Counted from the first letter of the stretch, positions 34,424 through 43,846 are shown. The stretch is DNA of 64,000 bases from Nonlabens sp. MB-3u-79 (GCF_002831625.1 NZ_CP025116.1:248001-312000); one strand, 5' to 3'. Numbers and translations are program-made. The notes: generated from the sequence alone by a model not told the origin.

Positions 34424-34898
34424 GTTTATTTTAGTTTGGCTGGCTTTAGGTTGTTTGTTCACTGGTTGTAAACCCAATCAAGAAGAAGATATGCGTTCCA
34501 AAGACTGGTCTTTTAAGCCTGAAGCGATGCTACAATTAATTGCTACAACTACCGACACCTTAAAAGAATTACAAGTGGAGCTTGCCGATACAGATTATTC
34601 CATACAACTAGGAATGATGTATCGAGAAGAACTTACAGAAGATCAGGGAATGCTATTTGTATTTGAAGAAGCCAGCCCTCAGTTTTTTTACATGAAGAAT
34701 ACAGAGGTGCCTCTAGACATTATCTATATTACAGCAAATAAGCGCGTGGATAGCTACTCCTTAAATGCACAACCCAAAGATGAAACTTTGCTAAAAAGCA
34801 AAGGTGCAGCAAAGTATGTCCTTGAAGTCAAAGCTGGAATGGTAGAGCAATGGGGTTTAAAAGAAGGTGATCTTGTAGACTGGAATAAGAACAATTAA
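34416..34898 (+). CDS. DUF192 family lipoprotein
   Basis: I chose the ATG at 34416 (MRKFILVWLALGCLFTGC), giving 160 residues with a lipobox FTGC; it overlaps lgt by 8 bases. The DUF192 core is clear: YSIQLGMMYREELTEDQGMLFVFEEASPQFFYMKNTEVPLDIIYI and a late YVLEVKAGMVEQWGLKEGD. The family role is unknown. Coupling to lgt is fitting, since the product needs Lgt for lipidation. A terminator follows. Confidence 0.9.
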   Translation: MRKFILVWLALGCLFTGCKPNQEEDMRSKDWSFKPEAMLQLIATTTDTLKELQVELADTDYSIQLGMMYREELTEDQGMLFVFEEASPQFFYMKNTEVPLDIIYITANKRVDSYSLNAQPKDETLLKSKGAAKYVLEVKAGMVEQWGLKEGDLVDWNKNN

Positions 34899-34920
34899 TT
34901 GAGTTGATTGTTAAATTCAA

Positions 34921-34947
34921 GAAAGCCGTTTCTGGCTTTCCTTTTTT
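34921..34947 (+). terminator. Rho-independent terminator after lgt-DUF192
   Basis: GAAAGCC/GGCTTTC stem around GTTTCT followed by CTTTTTT. Confidence 0.85.
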
Positions 34948-34971
34948 CATACTTCATACTTATTATTTAGA

Positions 34972-34997
34972 TCACGAGCGAGACGCTCGCGCCAGCT
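34972..34997. repeat. 26-bp direct repeat, left copy
   Basis: Begins TCACGAGCGAGACGCTC and includes the hairpin GAGCG-AGA-CGCTC. It is identical to 35860-35885, and the two copies bracket the Rhs-remnant locus. Confidence 0.9.
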
Positions 34998-35024
34998 AGG
35001 GGTGATGTGGAAACTCACACTCTT

Positions 35025-35474
35025 CTATAATTTTTGTTGATCTCTCTCATCTATATGTTCATAAAAGATTTTATCATAGATTCTTGGCTCATAGCTTTCC
35101 AATTTATTCGTCAATTTACTAAAATAAATTATTCTCTTATTTTGCATATCCACCTCAATTGTATCACCAATTGTTAATAAAGCTGTGGGTTGATATAATT
35201 CTGCTTTTTTATTCTTAATCAATAACAAATATTCATCCAATCGATTTCTAGGATCATAAAATTCCATATTGCTTTGAACAATATTTATTCGAACAATACC
35301 ATAACCGTGATATTGAGGGAATAATGGGCTATACAGATCATAAACAACTCCTTTGAGCTTCAATTCACTTATTTCAGAGTAATTTTCTCCACTCAAAGGC
35401 TGATGAGGATTGGAAGTGTGTTTACAAGAAAGTAACAGAAAAAAGGGAACTAAATAACATAATCTTAACTTCAT
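35025..35474 (-). CDS. Small lipoprotein, candidate immunity protein of an Rhs remnant
   Basis: The 149-residue lipoprotein (MKLRLCYLVPFFLLLSC, lipobox Cys 17) has no recognised family. Its mature part is beta-rich with many Tyr (GVVYDLYSPLFPQYHGYGIVRINI). Its ATG overlaps the TGA of an Rhs-type frame (ATGA), the arrangement of polymorphic toxin and immunity gene pairs. That context, not its own sequence, suggests an immunity role. The locus lies between 26-bp direct repeats. Confidence 0.55.
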   Translation of the reverse strand: MKLRLCYLVPFFLLLSCKHTSNPHQPLSGENYSEISELKLKGVVYDLYSPLFPQYHGYGIVRINIVQSNMEFYDPRNRLDEYLLLIKNKKAELYQPTALLTIGDTIEVDMQNKRIIYFSKLTNKLESYEPRIYDKIFYEHIDERDQQKL

Positions 35475-35797
35475 AATTTTGATCTTAAAGTTTCAGCATA
35501 TTGATAAAAGGCTTGTGTCCACCTGTATTTAAATTCATTTTGGGTATTGATCACTCGATCAACAACACTTCGTTGTTTAGTTGGCTTACTAATGTTTAAT
35601 AACATGTACAAACCTTTACCAACTCTATAAGAAAGAGCTCTCACTTCACCTCCAAGCCACCTTCAAGACCAAAGTATATCGCCGGCTAAATTTAAGAAAA
35701 ATTGACACCTATTACCATATGCATCTGTAAGAGCCTTTGTAGTTCCAAAATGATCAGGAGGGTATAAATAGATAGAAACCTCTGCCGGTACGCTTTT
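35471..35797 (-). pseudogene. Rhs/YD-repeat core remnant with C-terminal tip
   Basis: The minus-strand frame reads SVPAEVSIYLYPPDHFGTTK then ALTDAYGNRCQFFLNLAGDI, close to the Rhs core pattern YLY.PDHLG.T..LTD..GN. A TGA at 35663-35665 interrupts it. The same frame then continues 63 residues (RWLGGEVRALSYRVGKG to FYQYAETLRSKL) to a TGA that overlaps the ATG of the lipoprotein gene. No start codon is near, and the frame is closed upstream by a stop at 35798. It is interpreted as the tail of a lost Rhs/WapA-like toxin gene. Confidence 0.65.
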
Positions 35798-35810
35798 TTA
35801 CTCGTACTCG

Positions 35811-35831
35811 GTGCTAGTTGCAAACTAGCAC
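35811..35831. repeat. REP-like hairpin
   Basis: GTGCTAGTT and AACTAGCAC form a perfect 9-bp stem around GCA. It has no T run. Confidence 0.65.
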
Positions 35832-35859
35832 TAGCGCCTGTTTATACTAGCTGTGAAGG

Positions 35860-35885
35860 TCACGAGCGAGACGCTCGCGCCAGCT
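35860..35885. repeat. 26-bp direct repeat, right copy
   Basis: Identical to 34972-34997 and in the same orientation. Confidence 0.9.
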
Positions 35886-36010
35886 GGATACTGTTAGCTG
35901 TGAAACCGTATGTGAACTTTCTCAATCTTCTGACATTGAACTAAAGGTAAGTATCGATAAAAGATAAATCGAATATGGTAAAGTGTATAGTTGTAACTAG
36001 TTTTAAAACA

Positions 36011-36043
36011 AAAAAATGCCTCTCTATACGAGAGGCATTTTTT
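36011..36043 (-). terminator. Terminator of the gliding/T9SS protein gene
   Basis: AAAAAATGCCTCTC pairs with GAGAGGCATTTTTT around TATAC, 54 bases after the stop of the minus-strand gene. Confidence 0.85.
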
Positions 36044-36070
36044 ATGAAATGAAGTTGTTGGTATAGATCC

Positions 36071-36086
36071 CGCTTTTGCGAAAGCG
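36071..36086. repeat. Palindromic repeat copy 8, one mismatch (intergenic)
   Basis: CGCTTTTGCGAAAGCG, one T for C in the centre, followed by GAA. It lies between the stop of the gliding/T9SS gene and its terminator. Confidence 0.75.
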
Positions 36087-36096
36087 GAACAACTAC

Positions 36097-38490
36097 TTAA
36101 TAATTGATATACACCCACCTAGCGACATCCTCTGTATCTGGATCATTGAACTTGATCACATAAAAGTAAGTCCCAGTAGGTAATAACCCGTCTCCAGAAT
36201 TAAGACCTGAATTAGGAATACCAGCAAACTCTACATAATTGCTTGCCCTTGTTTCATAAACTACAGAACCTAGTCTGTTAAAAATCTTCAATTCAAAGTT
36301 TGCAAATTGGTCAATTCCAGGAATGGAGAAGGTATCGTTGATCCCGTCATTATTAGGAGAAAAGCCTTCTGGCACTAGCACCTCACAACTTTCTACTACC
36401 AGATTAAAAGTACCTGTATCATAACAATCTGCATCTTGAGTATTGGAAACTCTTACATAAATGGTTTCCCCCATAGATTCAAAAGCTTCTGGAGTGGAGA
36501 TGGCGTTTGTGTTAGCATCTGCATCTGATTGATTAAGGAAATAACCTACTGTAAATTCTGTTGGATCTTGTGATCCTAATATAGCGGCTTCTTGAGAAGT
36601 CAGATCAAAATTTTCTCTTCCATCAAGGTTAGTAGGATCATCACAAGCTTCTATGTCTGCAACTGTATTGTATTGTGCCGTAGAATAAAACACATTTAAT
36701 TCTACTACGATAAAACAACCTGATGCTACTTCTTCTACTCTTACAAACAGCGTTTCATCAGCGCTGACATCATAAGCAGCAGGAGTAAGGACAGGATTCA
36801 AAGCAGCGTTAGCATCTGCTGTAGAATTAAAGGTGGTTAACGTATACAAAGTATCATCTAATCCATTGAGAATTTGCGTGTCTCTTAACGTTAGATCCAC
36901 CGTTACAGCACCAGTTGATTGACATACAATAATATCATTAGGTAGTGCGGCTGTAATCTCTGGAGAGACATCGATACATACGGTTTCTACATAAGTACAA
37001 CCAAAGTTATCAGTAAAACTAAAGTTATAACAGTTCTGACCTGCAGTAGTAGGAGTAACCGTGATTACAGTTCCATTAGTTGCCGTAATATCTCCATTAG
37101 CTTCCCATTCTTCTATGACTTCCCCTGGCTCATAACTTCCTGCGGTAGGTATAATAGCAGGGTTAAAGTTAATTCCCCATTCAAAAATGTAACCATTATC
37201 AATGTTGAGATTATCAATAATATCTAAACACCACAGTCCATTTAGTGGCGTTCCTATAAAATTAGCAAATGGATCTTCTGGTAGGTAATCTCCAGCAGGC
37301 ATAGGTGTTCCACCAGCAACACCTGCTGTACTACCATCTAGAGTTGCCGTAGCGGTTCCTCCCTCAGTGAAATTGTATAAAAATCCAACTCCTGGGGTGT
37401 TAGAACCATCATCGAGAGCTTGTCCTAAAAATCTTCCTCCACCAGAGTTAGGATAAGTTAAAAAATTGACCTCCGTTCCATCTGGAGCGGTCAGTGTAAT
37501 ATCAAGGTCACCCATATAAGAATGTTCCATGTTGATAAATACGCTAGCCAAATCTGAAGCACTTTGAAAAGTAGTACCTACATTAAAACCAGATACATCA
37601 ATACAAGTTTGATAAGCCACTCCACTTCCATCAGGAAGAAAAGTTTGTCCAGTTATAGGAGGGGCAACATCTGCAAAGAATTCTGTTGTTTCAACCATTC
37701 CTGTGATATCTGTGGATTCTCCAAAGCAAATAGAAGTATCAGCCGCTTGTGTTCCTGTAAAATCTGGAGTAGTAGAAACCTGTATAAGCACGTCGCTAGA
37801 CTCACCAATGGATCGGTCTCTACAGCCAGTAGGATCTGTAGCAACAAAGTCTACTCGATAAATCCCTGGACCAGTATAAGTTTCTGAGGCAGTAAGTCCA
37901 TTTACTATTGATCCGTCCGAGAGAACAAATTGATAAGTGGCACCAGTACTGTCAGCACTAAAATTTGCACTACCAGTGAAGTTCACTGTTTCTCCTTGAC
38001 ATATTCTAATCACGTTATCTATATCTGGAGCGGGAACAGAGACTACAGAAGATGTGATGGTCTGACAGTTATCGATACAAGCAACCGTCGCTTCCCATCC
38101 AGCACCTACATTAGTAGAATCTGATCTAAATCTAAAAGTGATACACCCAGAAGTATTTGCAGCACTTGCTAAAACGATTCCAGGAGAGTTAGCTCCTAAA
38201 TAAACTCCAACTAATGGTGCCGTGGTATCGTCACCATCGTAAACGAATAATATATCTCCTGATGCTAAAGCAAAGGAATTAAAGCTAACCTGCATGTCAT
38301 CTGTAGCAAATGGGGAACAAAAGGTTATAATAGCATCTTCACTGTTCGTGTAATCGCCTGTAAGACCGCCAGAATCAGTAAAACTACCACTACAGGTAGT
38401 GAAGTTACCATCTGTCATGGCAAATTCTTGGGCCGTAACTACTACTGTAAAGAAGAGTATACTTATACAGCTAAGGATAAAATTTTTCAT
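36097..38490 (-). CDS. Secreted protein with T9SS type B (gliding-associated) C-terminal domain
   Basis: From the ATG at 38490 the product has 797 residues, with a signal peptide (MKNFILSCISILFFTVVVTAQEF). In order: a CUB-like domain (about 30-140), a PKD-like domain (about 160-240) and a P/proprotein-convertase-like domain (HSYMGDLDITLTAPDGTEVNFL to NGLWCLDIIDNLNIDNGYIFEWGINF). Repeated adhesin-like segments follow. The C-terminal gliding-motility-associated sorting domain (VPEGFSPNNDGINDTFSIPGI, YFYVIKF) marks T9SS export. It is probably surface-attached or secreted; the ligand is unknown. Confidence 0.88.
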   Translation of the reverse strand: MKNFILSCISILFFTVVVTAQEFAMTDGNFTTCSGSFTDSGGLTGDYTNSEDAIITFCSPFATDDMQVSFNSFALASGDILFVYDGDDTTAPLVGVYLGANSPGIVLASAANTSGCITFRFRSDSTNVGAGWEATVACIDNCQTITSSVVSVPAPDIDNVIRICQGETVNFTGSANFSADSTGATYQFVLSDGSIVNGLTASETYTGPGIYRVDFVATDPTGCRDRSIGESSDVLIQVSTTPDFTGTQAADTSICFGESTDITGMVETTEFFADVAPPITGQTFLPDGSGVAYQTCIDVSGFNVGTTFQSASDLASVFINMEHSYMGDLDITLTAPDGTEVNFLTYPNSGGGRFLGQALDDGSNTPGVGFLYNFTEGGTATATLDGSTAGVAGGTPMPAGDYLPEDPFANFIGTPLNGLWCLDIIDNLNIDNGYIFEWGINFNPAIIPTAGSYEPGEVIEEWEANGDITATNGTVITVTPTTAGQNCYNFSFTDNFGCTYVETVCIDVSPEITAALPNDIIVCQSTGAVTVDLTLRDTQILNGLDDTLYTLTTFNSTADANAALNPVLTPAAYDVSADETLFVRVEEVASGCFIVVELNVFYSTAQYNTVADIEACDDPTNLDGRENFDLTSQEAAILGSQDPTEFTVGYFLNQSDADANTNAISTPEAFESMGETIYVRVSNTQDADCYDTGTFNLVVESCEVLVPEGFSPNNDGINDTFSIPGIDQFANFELKIFNRLGSVVYETRASNYVEFAGIPNSGLNSGDGLLPTGTYFYVIKFNDPDTEDVARWVYINY

Positions 38491-38643
38491 AAGTAAATTG
38501 TTTGCATTTTTGGATATCGTTAGAACTACCTGCAAAATAATCAAATTCATTAACTCCTTATTAAGATTTTAAACTTTCTATGAACCGATTGTTCAACAAA
38601 AAGCTTTTTTTAGTTAAACTGTGTGCTTTATTCGTTTTACGGC

Positions 38644-38676
38644 ATAAAAAAACCGCTTGACATGTCAAGCGGTTTT
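38644..38676 (-). terminator. Terminator of secDF
   Basis: AACCGCTTGACATGTCAAGC continues a perfect inverted repeat of 28 bases (38649-38676) with A/T runs, 25 bases after the secDF stop. Confidence 0.85.
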
Positions 38677-38700
38677 ATAATTAGCATGAAAATTAAGCTA

Positions 38701-41700
38701 TTAAGCTTCTTCTTCTTCTTTAAGCTCCTTAGGAGTTAGTTTTCCTTTTGATTTTTTCATCGTATCATACATTACTGGAGTTGCAATAAATACAGAAGAA
38801 TAAGTACCTACAACAACACCGATGATCAATGCTAGCATAAATCCTTTTATAGACTCTCCACCAAACAAGAATATGGCAAAAAGTACAATTAAGGTCGTCA
38901 AAGAAGTGTTTAACGTACGAGAGATCGTACTGCTTATTGCTGCATTAACTGTTCTTGGAAAATCCCAATTGGTGCGCTCGTTAATGAATTCGCGAATTCT
39001 ATCAAACACAACTACCGTATCGTTTAATGAATACCCAATAACTGTTAAGATGGCAGCAATAAATGCTTGATCTATCTCCATGTTAAAAGGTAAGATCTTA
39101 TATAATAAAGAAAAAGCTCCTAACACAATAATCACGTCATGAAAAACAGCAGCTACCGCTCCTAAAGAGAATTGCCACTTACGGAAACGAATTAAGATAT
39201 AAAGGAATACCACTATCAGTGATCCTAAAATCGCATATAGTGACCCTGTAAGAATATCATCTGCAATCGTAGCTCCTACTTGGAAAGAAGATCTTAAACC
39301 GTATTGTTTATTTTCATCACTTACATCTACAAACTGAGCCTGTGTCATGTCTGCTGGTAAATAAGGCTTCAATACTTGATATAATTTATCTTCAATTTCC
39401 TGACTTACTTCACTATCATCTCGCTCAATACCGTATTTAGTACTAATTTTCAATTGATTATCAGATCCATAAGTTTTTGCTTCTGCACTACCGAAGATAT
39501 CATCAGCACTTAATTGCTTGGTGATCTCTGTAGCACTAACATCTTGAGCAAAGCCTACAATAGCGGTACGACCACCTGTAAAGTCAATACCTAGATTGAG
39601 CCTATTAATAGCAAGGGAAGCCAAACTACCTGAAATTAAAATAGCAGAAAGGATGTAAGCCATTTTTCTCCTCTTCAAGAAATCAATATTGACATTCCTA
39701 AACCACTTTTTGGTCATCGCAGTTGAAAAACCTATCACTTTACCATTGCTCACATAACCATCTACAAATAATCTAGTAATAAAAATGGCTGTAAATAGTG
39801 ACGTAAGTATACCTATCATTAAGGTAGTAGCAAAACCTTGAATAGGTCCTGTTCCAAAAATGTAAAGAATAACTGCTGTTAAAAATGTAGTCACGTTTGC
39901 GTCAAGAATAGAGCTCAGCGCATTATTAAATCCATCCCTGATGCTGTCTGCTTGTGACTTGCCTTTTGCCAGCTCTTCTCGTATCCTTTCAAAAATAAGA
40001 ACGTTAGCATCTACCGATATACCTATTGTTAATACAATACCCGCAATACCAGGTAAGGTAAGAACTGCTTTTAAAGATGCCAATGCACCAAATATGAATA
40101 GAAGGTTGACAAGAAGTGCAATATCTGCATAAACTCCAGCACGACCATAATAGAAAATCATCCATACCAATACTAAAAGAAGCGCGATAGCAAATGACCA
40201 TAAACCGCTGTCAATAGCTTCTTGACCTAAGGATGGTCCGATCACGTCACTCTGAATAATCTCTGCCTTTGCAGGTAATTTACCAGCTCTAAGAACCGTA
40301 GCAAGATCTTTTGCTTCATCAATAGAGAAGTTTCCAGAAATCTGTGTTTGCCCACCAGAAATTGGTCCGTTAGTAACCGAAGGTGCACTGTAAACCGTAT
40401 TGTCAAGAACTACAGAAACTTGAGATTGATTCTGATATGCTTCAGCAGTCATATCTTCCCAAATTTTAGCTCCTTCACCGTTCATAGACATACTTACTAC
40501 AGGAAGTCCAGAGTTACCGTATTGCTGACTTGCATCAGTAATTACTCCTCCAGAAAGAGGCGCCTCATTTTGAGCATTTCCTTTTAACGCATAAAGCTCT
40601 ACAACCTCATATCCTAATGCAGGTTCAAGAAAGGGTAAGCTCCATGCAAATTTTACATTGCGTTGTTCGGTACTTAATTTACCTCTAGTTTGAGGATCGT
40701 TTAAATATGAGTCTATTAAGTCTTTATCGCTTTCTTTAAAAGACATTAAACCACCTTGACCTTGAGCAGGTTGAATTCTACCAAAGATAGGGTTGCTATC
40801 AAAGTTGGCAGTTTCCGTAAGATCTCCAGAAGCATCAGTAACATCATCTTGGTTTAATAAATCTCCAAGACCAGATGCTGCAGTATCATTGGCAACTTCA
40901 GTTTGTGTAGCAACATCGTCTGTTACTTCTTCTTCAGTAGCAGCTTCATTCTCAGCAACTAATTTTGTTGCCCAATACGTATTTGCAGCTGTCAAGTAAG
41001 AAGCAATGTCTTGAGACTTGAACACATGCCAAAATTCTAATTGTGCCGCTTTAGTAAGAATGTCCTTAATACGCTTTACATCTGTTTCTCCTGGCAATTC
41101 AATAAGAATACGACCTGACTGACCTAGTTGTTGTAGGTTAGGTTGTGTCGTACCAAATTTATCAATACGCTTTCTCAATACATCAAAAGCACTAGTCATG
41201 TAATCTTTAAGCTCTTCTCTTAAGATAGGCTCCACTTGATCATTTGCCATGTCAAACTCAATACCACGAGTTTGCATTTCTTGATTGGCAAAAATATCTG
41301 GAGAAGCTAGTTGTGCTCCTTCGATGCTATTAAATTCTTCAATGAAATAATTGAAATAGTCATCCTGACCATCTTTCATTCTTTCATCAGCTGCATCTAA
41401 AGCTCTATTAAAAGCTGGATCTGTAGAGTCATCTGCCATTCCCGTTAATAGGTCACGTACAGAAACTTGAAGAATAACATTGATACCCCCTTTAAGGTCA
41501 AGACCTTTTTTAAGCTCCTGACCTTTAGCATCAGAATAGTTGGTAAAACCGCCCCATACCTCTTTAGAGGCTACAGAGTCTAAATATTGTTTTTGAGCAG
41601 CGCTCCTTAATGAAGCTGCATTTTCTGCATCTTCACTTACCATCGAACTTGCATAAGTATCTGCATCACTTTCTACTTTATTAGTGATGAAGGTGTAAGT

Positions 41701-41766
41701 AAGCTGGTAAATACTAGCTATTGCAAAAATGATCGCGAAAAAACGGATCAGTCCTTTATTTTGCAT
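38701..41766 (-). CDS. secDF: Protein translocase subunit SecDF (fused)
   Basis: The 1021-residue fusion has SecD in the N-terminal two thirds: a TM helix at about 5-26, the periplasmic P1 domain, then membrane segments with GIAGIVLTIGISVDANVLIFERIREEL. SecF forms the C-terminal third: LGIDFTGGRTAIVGF, then GYSLNDTVVVFDRIREF. It uses the proton gradient to pull proteins across the inner membrane with SecYEG. Bacteroidota usually carry this fused form. A low-complexity acidic insert (about 270-330, Thr/Asp/Ala-rich) separates parts of P1. A TTG-N20-CATATTTG promoter candidate is at 41802-41832. Confidence 0.95.
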   Translation of the reverse strand: MQNKGLIRFFAIIFAIASIYQLTYTFITNKVESDADTYASSMVSEDAENAASLRSAAQKQYLDSVASKEVWGGFTNYSDAKGQELKKGLDLKGGINVILQVSVRDLLTGMADDSTDPAFNRALDAADERMKDGQDDYFNYFIEEFNSIEGAQLASPDIFANQEMQTRGIEFDMANDQVEPILREELKDYMTSAFDVLRKRIDKFGTTQPNLQQLGQSGRILIELPGETDVKRIKDILTKAAQLEFWHVFKSQDIASYLTAANTYWATKLVAENEAATEEEVTDDVATQTEVANDTAASGLGDLLNQDDVTDASGDLTETANFDSNPIFGRIQPAQGQGGLMSFKESDKDLIDSYLNDPQTRGKLSTEQRNVKFAWSLPFLEPALGYEVVELYALKGNAQNEAPLSGGVITDASQQYGNSGLPVVSMSMNGEGAKIWEDMTAEAYQNQSQVSVVLDNTVYSAPSVTNGPISGGQTQISGNFSIDEAKDLATVLRAGKLPAKAEIIQSDVIGPSLGQEAIDSGLWSFAIALLLVLVWMIFYYGRAGVYADIALLVNLLFIFGALASLKAVLTLPGIAGIVLTIGISVDANVLIFERIREELAKGKSQADSIRDGFNNALSSILDANVTTFLTAVILYIFGTGPIQGFATTLMIGILTSLFTAIFITRLFVDGYVSNGKVIGFSTAMTKKWFRNVNIDFLKRRKMAYILSAILISGSLASLAINRLNLGIDFTGGRTAIVGFAQDVSATEITKQLSADDIFGSAEAKTYGSDNQLKISTKYGIERDDSEVSQEIEDKLYQVLKPYLPADMTQAQFVDVSDENKQYGLRSSFQVGATIADDILTGSLYAILGSLIVVFLYILIRFRKWQFSLGAVAAVFHDVIIVLGAFSLLYKILPFNMEIDQAFIAAILTVIGYSLNDTVVVFDRIREFINERTNWDFPRTVNAAISSTISRTLNTSLTTLIVLFAIFLFGGESIKGFMLALIIGVVVGTYSSVFIATPVMYDTMKKSKGKLTPKELKEEEEA

Positions 41767-41925
41767 GATTTTGTTGTTTTTAAGTTAAAATTAAAAGTTG
41801 GCAAATATGAGATTTACCTTTTATATGGACAATGCATTTGTCCATAAATAATTAAAATAGATGTCTTGTTATAATGACATCCTTGTAGACCTACACATTT
41901 TGATAAGAAAATGCTTATGCGAGAA

Positions 41926-42537
41926 TTAAGAAAGTGGCCCAGCGCGCACTTCAGGAATATTAAAAGAAGAATTATTAAAAGCAAGCAACACTTGATCACT
42001 TACTTTTTGTGCCACTGTTACTATGTGGTTATGACGGCAAGTGGAAACCGTTTGTAAGGTATAAAAATGTACTTGTGAACCTCGGTTGTAATCTTGCTTG
42101 AGTTCAAAGTATGATTTCCCATCGGGATGCATTCCAGAAACCAGATCATCACTAATTACATAAATGTCAATTTGATAATCTAATAAGCTTTTCTCTAGAG
42201 GAGTATCGCTACTGCTCTCTTTAAGTCGTAAGGAGGTGGTAAGATCGTTGGTACGGCTTAAAATAAACAAATGATCGGTAACGCTTTGTAAAGCGAGGTC
42301 ACTGTAATAGGTTACTTTTAAGGAGCCTGGCACAGCTTCTGTAACGATCACATTTTGTGCCCCTATACCTAACAACTGGGTTTTAATGGAAGCAACTGCT
42401 TTCTCCAACTGTACAGCGCTATTGGTATGTGAAAAAGTAACTACAATTTCTTGATTAGGCAGGTCATTACTTTGTTGTTCTACAACAAAATAAGAAGCTA
42501 TAGCGATTAAAGCGCCTATGTACCATTTAAATTTCAC
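41926..42537 (-). CDS. Membrane-anchored protein of unknown function
   Basis: The 203-residue protein has one N-terminal hydrophobic segment (WYIGALIAIASYFVVE, about 5-20), which may anchor it. The rest is soluble and mixed alpha/beta, with two segments that look alike in layout (EIVVTFSHTNSAVQLEKAVASIKTQLLGIGAQNV). No family was recognised. It lies between mdh and secDF on the same strand, a position that suggests an envelope link to SecDF, but this is only context. Confidence 0.65.
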   Translation of the reverse strand: MKFKWYIGALIAIASYFVVEQQSNDLPNQEIVVTFSHTNSAVQLEKAVASIKTQLLGIGAQNVIVTEAVPGSLKVTYYSDLALQSVTDHLFILSRTNDLTTSLRLKESSSDTPLEKSLLDYQIDIYVISDDLVSGMHPDGKSYFELKQDYNRGSQVHFYTLQTVSTCRHNHIVTVAQKVSDQVLLAFNNSSFNIPEVRAGPLS

Positions 42538-42658
42538 CAGACAAATATAAAGAATAAACGCAGTATATCCTTAAGAGCTTTTGATTAAAAAGAAAGAAGT
42601 TTACATAGGTTTATTGCACATCAAAGGAATCTTTAGTGATAAGTTTTATTTGTAAGTG

Positions 42659-42680
42659 TTCCGCTTTCGCGAAAGCGGAA
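42659..42680. repeat. Palindromic repeat copy 9 (intergenic)
   Basis: A perfect 22-bp inverted repeat (TTCC arm, core GCTTTCGCGAAAGC, GGAA arm) between the mdh terminator and the unknown anchored protein. Confidence 0.92.
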
Positions 42681-42730
42681 TAACAACCACACCTCAACAC
42701 AGCTGAAATACCTCTATAAAAAAGGACATA

Positions 42731-42761
42731 AAAAAACCGTCAGGACGAAGTCGCGACGGTT
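42731..42761 (-). terminator. Terminator of mdh
   Basis: AACCGTC/GACGGTT stem with a 13-base loop and a T run on the minus strand, 23 bases after the mdh stop. Confidence 0.75.
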
Positions 42762-42783
42762 CTTAATGTTTATGATATCATCT

Positions 42784-43704
42784 CTAGATCAAAGCGTTAG
42801 TTGCTTTTACACCTATAGCACTATCTTGCATAGCAGCGTTTTCTGCATCAGTTAATTTGATTTCAACGATTTTTTCAATACCGTTTCTACCTAAAACTAC
42901 AGGCACCCCTATACAAAGGTCTGAAAGGCCGTATTCGCCGTCTAGCAATGTACTACATGGAAAAATCTTTTTCTGGTCACAAGCAATTGCTTGTACTATT
43001 CCAGAGACAGCAGCTCCAGGAGCATACCAAGCACTAGTCCCTAATAATCCCGTAAGAGTTGCTCCACCTACTTTAGTATCTTGAAGTACTTGATCTAGTC
43101 TTTCTTCAGATAAAAATTCACTTGCTGGAACTGAGTTGCGAGTCGCGAGTCGAGTTAAAGGAACCATTCCTTTATCAGAGTGACCACCTATTACCATTCC
43201 ATCTACGTCAGAAATGGGTGCTTCAAGAGCTTCAGCAAGACGGTATTTAAAACGAGCACTATCTAAGGCTCCACCCATACCTATGATACGGCTCTTAGGA
43301 AGACCTGTTACTTTATGTACTAGATAAGTCATCGTATCCATTGGGTTAGAAACCACAATGAGAATTACGTTAGGAGAATGCTCCACTAGACTAGTTGATA
43401 CCGATTTTACAATACCTGCGTTGATACCTATCAATTCTTCACGAGTCATACCTGGTTTACGAGGAATCCCTGATGTGATCACGGCGATATCGCTACCAGC
43501 AGTTTTTGAGTAATCATTTGTCGCTCCAGTAATTTTAGTGTCAAAGCCGTTTAATGATGCAGTTTGCATCAAGTCCATCGCTTTCCCTTCGGCAAAACCT
43601 TCTTTGATATCAACTAATACTACTTCACTTGCAAAATTTTTGATTGCAATATACTCTGCACAACTAGCGCCTACTGCGCCTGCTCCTACTACGGTAACTT
43701 TCAT
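42784..43704 (-). CDS. mdh: Malate dehydrogenase
   Basis: This 306-residue LDH-like MDH interconverts malate and oxaloacetate with NAD in the TCA cycle. Seen are the Rossmann motif VTVVGAGAVGASCAEYIA, the GIPRKPGMTREEL mobile loop with substrate-binding Arg, LIVVSNPMDTMTYLV, MGGALDSARFKYRLAEAL (Asp/Arg) and the active-site His in IGGHSDKGMVPL. It is a monocistronic unit with a TATTTTTG box upstream and a terminator downstream. Confidence 0.95.
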   Translation of the reverse strand: MKVTVVGAGAVGASCAEYIAIKNFASEVVLVDIKEGFAEGKAMDLMQTASLNGFDTKITGATNDYSKTAGSDIAVITSGIPRKPGMTREELIGINAGIVKSVSTSLVEHSPNVILIVVSNPMDTMTYLVHKVTGLPKSRIIGMGGALDSARFKYRLAEALEAPISDVDGMVIGGHSDKGMVPLTRLATRNSVPASEFLSEERLDQVLQDTKVGGATLTGLLGTSAWYAPGAAVSGIVQAIACDQKKIFPCSTLLDGEYGLSDLCIGVPVVLGRNGIEKIVEIKLTDAENAAMQDSAIGVKATNALI

Positions 43705-43753
43705 GTTATTTAGATTTTATTTTTAGTATGGTTTTAAGCCCTTAAGGCTATAG

Positions 43754-43761
43754 CAAAAATA
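43754..43761 (-). promoter_or_regulatory. -7 box for mdh
   Basis: TATTTTTG on the minus strand, 49 bases before the ATG; no well-spaced TTG. Confidence 0.5.
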
Positions 43762-43846
43762 AACAAAACGTCCATGATTTAAGGTAAAGTAACCTTAAAA
43801 CTATAGACGTTGAGATTTCAAAGATGAGAAAACAAGTTATCTGCTA

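Larger units (their letters stand above)
35798..36010. other. Non-coding stretch beside the Rhs remnant
   Basis: Holds the GTGCTAGTT/AACTAGCAC hairpin, the right 26-bp direct repeat and a run of about 110 bases before the next terminator. A 74-codon minus-strand frame (35894-36118) covers the terminator and palindrome and is not credible. Confidence 0.5.

Noticed and set aside
38986..38999. GAATTCGCGAATTC palindrome in secDF
   Set aside because: It encodes part of the conserved FDRIREFINER motif and is a single copy not related to the GCTTTCGCGAAAGC family.
39941..40999. Antisense frames within secDF and similar antisense ORFs in gyrB, rlmD and the TPR gene
   Set aside because: They lie wholly inside well-supported genes and have no recognisable motifs.
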